Positions 60,677-64,000 of a DNA stretch of 64,000 bases are shown here, piece by piece. The stretch's first letter is position 1. The number at the start of each line of letters is the position of its first letter. The position numbers and the translations under genes were made by a program. The stretch covers positions 124,001 to 188,000 of the forward strand of contig NW_026912148.1 of the NCBI RefSeq assembly GCF_963662255.1, given 5' to 3'. Source of the stretch: Cinclus cinclus (lineage: Eukaryota; Chordata; Aves; Passeriformes; Cinclidae). Below the pieces are notes generated by a model that worked only from the letters and a program-made list of their open reading frames with translations, was not told where the DNA came from and did not search any database.

Positions 60677-62055
60677 TGCAGAGAGGCGGCAAAGCTGAAT
60701 GCCGTGCCAGAGCTTCACTTCTCGCTGGAGCACAGGAAGGCAAGAATGAAGAGGCAGAACACAGCCTTGGTTTCAGCAGCCTCCGGGACCGCAAAAGTTC
60801 AGCAATAGCTCTGTCAAAGCAGAACTCGGCTGAGAATGCTCTCGCAGCTTGGGAAAGTTAGGCGCAGCTGTTGACCAGCTCTGCCCGTGGCCACAGGCTG
60901 CTTCTTCCACCTTCACTGTGGCAGAGCTTTTGCGGAGCAGAGACGGCATTCTTCAAGGGCGTGTTCTCCAAGGTGCTGTGAAACAGAGCCTAGCACGCTG
61001 TCTCGCTGATCCTGGCTTTCGGCAAGCAGGCGTGCCAGACCGCCGACATTCTGCACTCTGGCAGCCTAGTTGCCAGCTTTCGGCAGCTGCTGTCCTAGCA
61101 AGGAAGCTCAGGGAGTCAAAGCCAGTGCCGGGCGGCACCTTTCTGCTTTGCCCGCCTAAGCGGCGTCACGCTCCCTCGGATACTGTGTCCTTTCCCTCTG
61201 CACTGCGTCTGCCGAGGTGCTCTCTGCCTCTCGGAGCAGAAGGGCAAAGGACAATGTTTTCCACAGCAGGGTAGAAACGGCATTGCTAGCAGGAAAGCTA
61301 GATGCCTTGGAACTGTCCCCTTAGCCCTTGCCACTCACTTCAGGCTCGTACGCTGAGCAGAACAGCCTGCTGTTCTGAAGCTTCGCTGGCTGCCGTTCGT
61401 GCCCAGACGCCATTTCCTTCCCAAGGAGGCGAAGCGCCGTCTACTTCTCGCAGCGAGCACGCTGCTCCTGGCTTTCGCTTCTGCCGCAACGAGCTCGCTA
61501 CGAGCACTTTTCTTCTCAACCCTCTAGACCATTGCGTTCTGCTTTTCTTGTCTCGTGAATGGAGACGGAAAGCTTCTCGGCTACAATCTCGCCCAGAACA
61601 ACTGCGGCTACACATTAAGCTCGCCCGGAACGCCCTGCTGAAACTTGCCTTCTGGCACCCCATTCGCGGGGCAGCCGTCTTTCTTCGGCCACCTGCCAAG
61701 TGGCCCCATATCGCCGCGCTCGTTGCACTCCGCTTGTCAGATTGGCTTCCCGTGGCGCTGATTTCAGCCTGGCCAAATACTAGCGCTGCGGAGAGCTGTC
61801 TCGCAGACAATCATGTTCCAGCATAGAAATTTGTCCTGCAATGTTCCCCCCTCTTTTCCCGCATGGTGTTGCTCTGATGAATGCCTTGAGCATGGAACGA
61901 CTTAAGCCAGCAAGTATTCCTCGCCGGCCACCGCTCGCTGTGCAAGAGGTATGCCGTGGAGCCTTTGAACGCTGCCAAGCAAAAAGCAGAGCAGTGACCA
62001 TAAAAGCGAGGAGAGAGCATGCACGAAGCACACTAGTTCTGTCTAGTGCTTTCCG
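60677..62055. repeat. Unit U45, class c0 with p232C
   Basis: Departure p232C only. Confidence 0.97.
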
Positions 62056-63434
62056 TGCAGAGAGGCGGCAAAGCTGAATGCCGTGCCAGAGCTTCACTTC
62101 TCGCTGGAGCACAGGAAGGCAAGAATGAAGAGGCAGAACACAGTCTTGGTTTCAGCAGCCTCCGGGACCGCAAAAGTTCAGCAATAGCTCTGTCAAAGCA
62201 GAACTCGGCTGAGAATGCTCTCGCAGCTTGAGAAAGTTAGGCGCAGCTGTTGACCAGCTCTGCCCGTGGCCACAGGCTGCTTCTTCGACCTTCACTGTGG
62301 CAGAGCTTTTGCGGAGCAGAGACGGCATTCTTCAAGGGCGTGTTCTCCAAGGTGCTGTGAAACAGAGCCTAGCACGCTGTCTCGCTGATCCTGGCTTTCG
62401 GCAAGCAGGCGTGCCAGACCGCCGACATTCTGCACTCTGGCAGCCTAGTTGCCAGCTTTCGGCAGCTGCTGTCCTAGCAAGGAAGCTCAGGGAGTCAAAG
62501 CCAGTGCCGGGCGGCACCTTTCTGCTTTGCCCGCCTAAGCGGCGTCACGCTCCCTCGGATACTGTGTCCTTTCCCTCTGCACTGCGTCTGCCGAGGTGCT
62601 CTCTGCCTCTCGGAGCAGAAGGGCAAAGGACAATGTTATCCACAGCAGGGTAGAAATGGCATTGCTAGCAGGAAAGCTAGATGCCTTGGAACTGTCCCCT
62701 TAGCCCTTGCCACTCACTTCAGGCTCGTACGCTGAGCAGAACAGCCTGCTGTTCTGAAGCTTCGCTGGCTGCCGTTCGTGCCCAGACGCCATTTCCTTCC
62801 CAAGGAGGCGAAGCGCCGTCTACTTCTCGCAGCGAGCACGCTGCTCCTGGCTTTCGCTTCTGCCGCAACGAGCTCGCTACGAGCACTTTTCTTCTCAACC
62901 CTCTAGACCATTGCGTTCTGCTTTTCTTGTCTCGTGAATGGAGACGGAAAGCTTCTCGGCTACAATCTCGCCTAGAACAACTGCGGCTACACATTAAGCT
63001 CGCCCGGAACGCCCTGCTGAAACTTGCCTTCTGGCACCCCATTCGCGGGGCAGCCGTCTTTCTTCGGCCACCTGCCAAGTGGCCCCATATCGCCGCGCTC
63101 GTTGCACTCCGCTTGTCAGATTGGCTTCCCGTGGCGCTGATTTCAGCCTGGCCAAATACTAGCGCTGCGGAGAGCTGTCTCGCAGACAATCATGTTCCAG
63201 CATAGAAATTTGTCCTGCAATGTTCCCCCCTCTTTTCCCGCATGGTGTTGCTCTGATGAATGCCTTGAGCATGGAACGACTTAAGCCAGCAAGTATTCCT
63301 CGCCGGCCACCGCTCGCTGTGCAAGAGGTATGCCGTGGAGCCTTTGAACGCTGCCAAGCAAAAAGCAGAGCAGTGACCATAAAAGCGAGGAGAGAGCATG
63401 CACGAAGCACACTAGTTCTGTCTAGTGCTTTCCG
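62056..63434. repeat. Unit U46, class a lacking p428C
   Basis: Departures p89T p176A p583A p602T p918T. Compared with U1, only p428 is consensus. Confidence 0.97.
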
Positions 63435-64000
63435 TGCAGAGAGGCGGCAAAGCTGAATGCCGTGCCAGAGCTTCACTTCTCGCTGGAGCACAGGAAGGCA
63501 AGAATGAAGAGGCAGAACACAGCCTTGGTTTCAGCAGCCTCCGGGACCGCAAAAGTTCAGCAATAGCTCTGTCAAAGCAGAACTCGGCTGAGAATGCTCT
63601 CGCAGCTTGGGAAAGTTAGGCGCAGCTGTTGACCAGCTCTGCCCGTGGCCACAGGCTGCTTCTTCCACCTTCACTGTGGCAGAGCTTTTGCGGAGCAGAG
63701 ACGGCATTCTTCAAGGGCGTGTTCTCCAAGGTGCTGTGAAACAGAGCCTAGCACGCTGTCTCGCTGATCCTGGCTTTCGGCAAGCAGGCGTGCCAGACCG
63801 CCGACATTCTGCACTCTGGCAGCCTAGTTGCCAGCTTTCGGCAGCTGCTGTCCTAGCAAGGAAGCTCAGGGAGTCAAAGCCAGTGCCGGGCGGCACCTTT
63901 CTGCTTTGCCCGCCTAAGCGGCGTCACGCTCCCTCGGATACTGTGTCCTTTCCCTCTGCACTGCGTCTGCCGAGGTGCTCTCTGCCTCTCGGAGCAGAAG
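63435..64000. repeat. Unit U47, partial (first 566 bp), c0-like
   Basis: Cut by the window edge. Of the sites covered (p89-p428) only p232C departs from consensus, as in U43 and U45. Confidence 0.97.

Larger units (their letters stand above)
1..64000. repeat. Satellite / macrosatellite array, 1,379-bp unit, 46.4 copies, all in one orientation
   Basis: Seen: every landmark recurs at exact multiples of 1,379 bp from the first base to the last, with no inversion, interruption, transposon insertion or net indel. Neighbouring units usually differ at 1-10 of the 22 variable sites that I found, under 1%. By hand count the unit is 782/1379 GC with about 81 CpG. I see no AATAAA or ATTAAA on either strand of the reference unit, and no tRNA B-box, 5S, snRNA or histone-like sequence. 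Known: long homogeneous arrays of this kind are kept uniform by unequal exchange and gene conversion, and are typical of centromeric or other heterochromatic blocks in eukaryotes. Inferred: the array extends beyond the window on both sides, so 64 kb is a minimum length. The family is not one I recognise. The unit lacks the 171-bp alpha-satellite scale and any CENP-B box match that I could find. Confidence 0.99.
59298..64000. repeat. Poorly ordered right end of array (U44-U47)
   Basis: Units here alternate between a-like forms that have lost markers (U44, U46) and consensus units with p232C (U45, U47). The y, d and b classes are absent. The alternation gives a dimer-like pattern (2,758 bp) that, with U43, runs for at least five units. 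Whether it continues beyond base 64000 cannot be seen. Confidence 0.5.

Noticed and set aside
1..64000. CRISPR array
   Set aside because: The repeat unit is 1,379 bp with no short repeat/unique spacer alternation, and there are no cas genes.
1..64000. Ribosomal RNA, 5S, snRNA, tRNA or histone gene cluster
   Set aside because: None of the conserved cores (for example 5S box C, tRNA B-box GGTTCRANNC, Sm-site context, histone stem-loop) was seen on either strand of the unit.
1..64000. Assembly artefact from a collapsed or looped assembly graph
   Set aside because: Units carry ordered, unit-specific variants and private bases (10733, 53979), which a simple looped copy would not produce. It cannot be fully excluded without the reads.
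1..64000. Bacterial or phage origin
   Set aside because: A 46-copy uniform non-coding tandem array with HOR structure has no bacterial parallel that I know of, and there is no gene, ribosome binding site or operon in 64 kb.

Overview
The whole 64-kb window is one head-to-tail satellite array, and I find no unique sequence, gene, RNA gene or transposon in it. The unit is exactly 1,379 bp. There are 46 complete units (called U1-U46, starting at 1 + 1379 x (n-1)) and a 566-bp partial unit U47 at 63435-64000. The starting phase is arbitrary, because the window opens and closes inside the array. Landmarks recur at multiples of 1,379 from start to end (for example 173 and 62228, which is 45 x 1379 later), so no unit carries a net insertion or deletion. 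By hand count the unit is about 57% GC with about 80 CpGs, roughly 0.7 of expectation. Such a long, uniform, non-coding array points to a eukaryotic chromosome (centromeric, pericentromeric, or a heterochromatic microchromosome or sex-chromosome block). I do not recognise the family and cannot name the organism.

Units differ only by base substitutions, at 22 sites that I could identify. In unit coordinates (p1 = base 1 of U1) they are p89, p146, p176, p195, p198, p207, p211, p232, p261, p268, p428, p583, p602, p732, p761, p888, p918, p953, p1080, p1106, p1185 and p1285. Majority bases are C,G,G,T,A,G,G,G,G,C,A,T,C,C,C,G,C,A,C,A,G,G in that order. Each unit entry lists only its departures from this. 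The departures sort units into recurring classes: a (p89T p176A p428C p583A p602T, usually p918T), b (usually p195C p232C, with p583A p602T and usually p1106C), c (p953G) or c0 (no change), d (p176A p211C p232C p268G), r (p1106C on a c0 background) and y (p195C p207A p232C p261A p1185C).

The classes are ordered, which shows higher-order repeat (HOR) structure. The left part is built from trimers a-b-c and hexamers d-a-c-a-b-c. Trimer plus hexamer gives a 9-mer of 12,411 bp, present twice (1-12411 and 12412-24822) with only 9 differences that I could find. From about 24823 the hexamer changes to x-r-y-a-b-c, where the first slot x varies. Shorter derivatives follow: a 5-mer at 46887-53781 and a 4-mer at 53782-59297. 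Both look like products of in-register unequal exchange, because each contains a hybrid unit where a neighbour is missing. The right end (57919-64000) is less ordered.

Within each unit the notable structures are two bulged hairpins with 6-nt loops (p603-630 and p1351-1374), several shorter dyads, a 17-nt polypyrimidine tract, a TATA-like motif and a cluster of variable sites at p176-268. Long open frames occur on both strands of every unit, but the substitution pattern shows no protein constraint.
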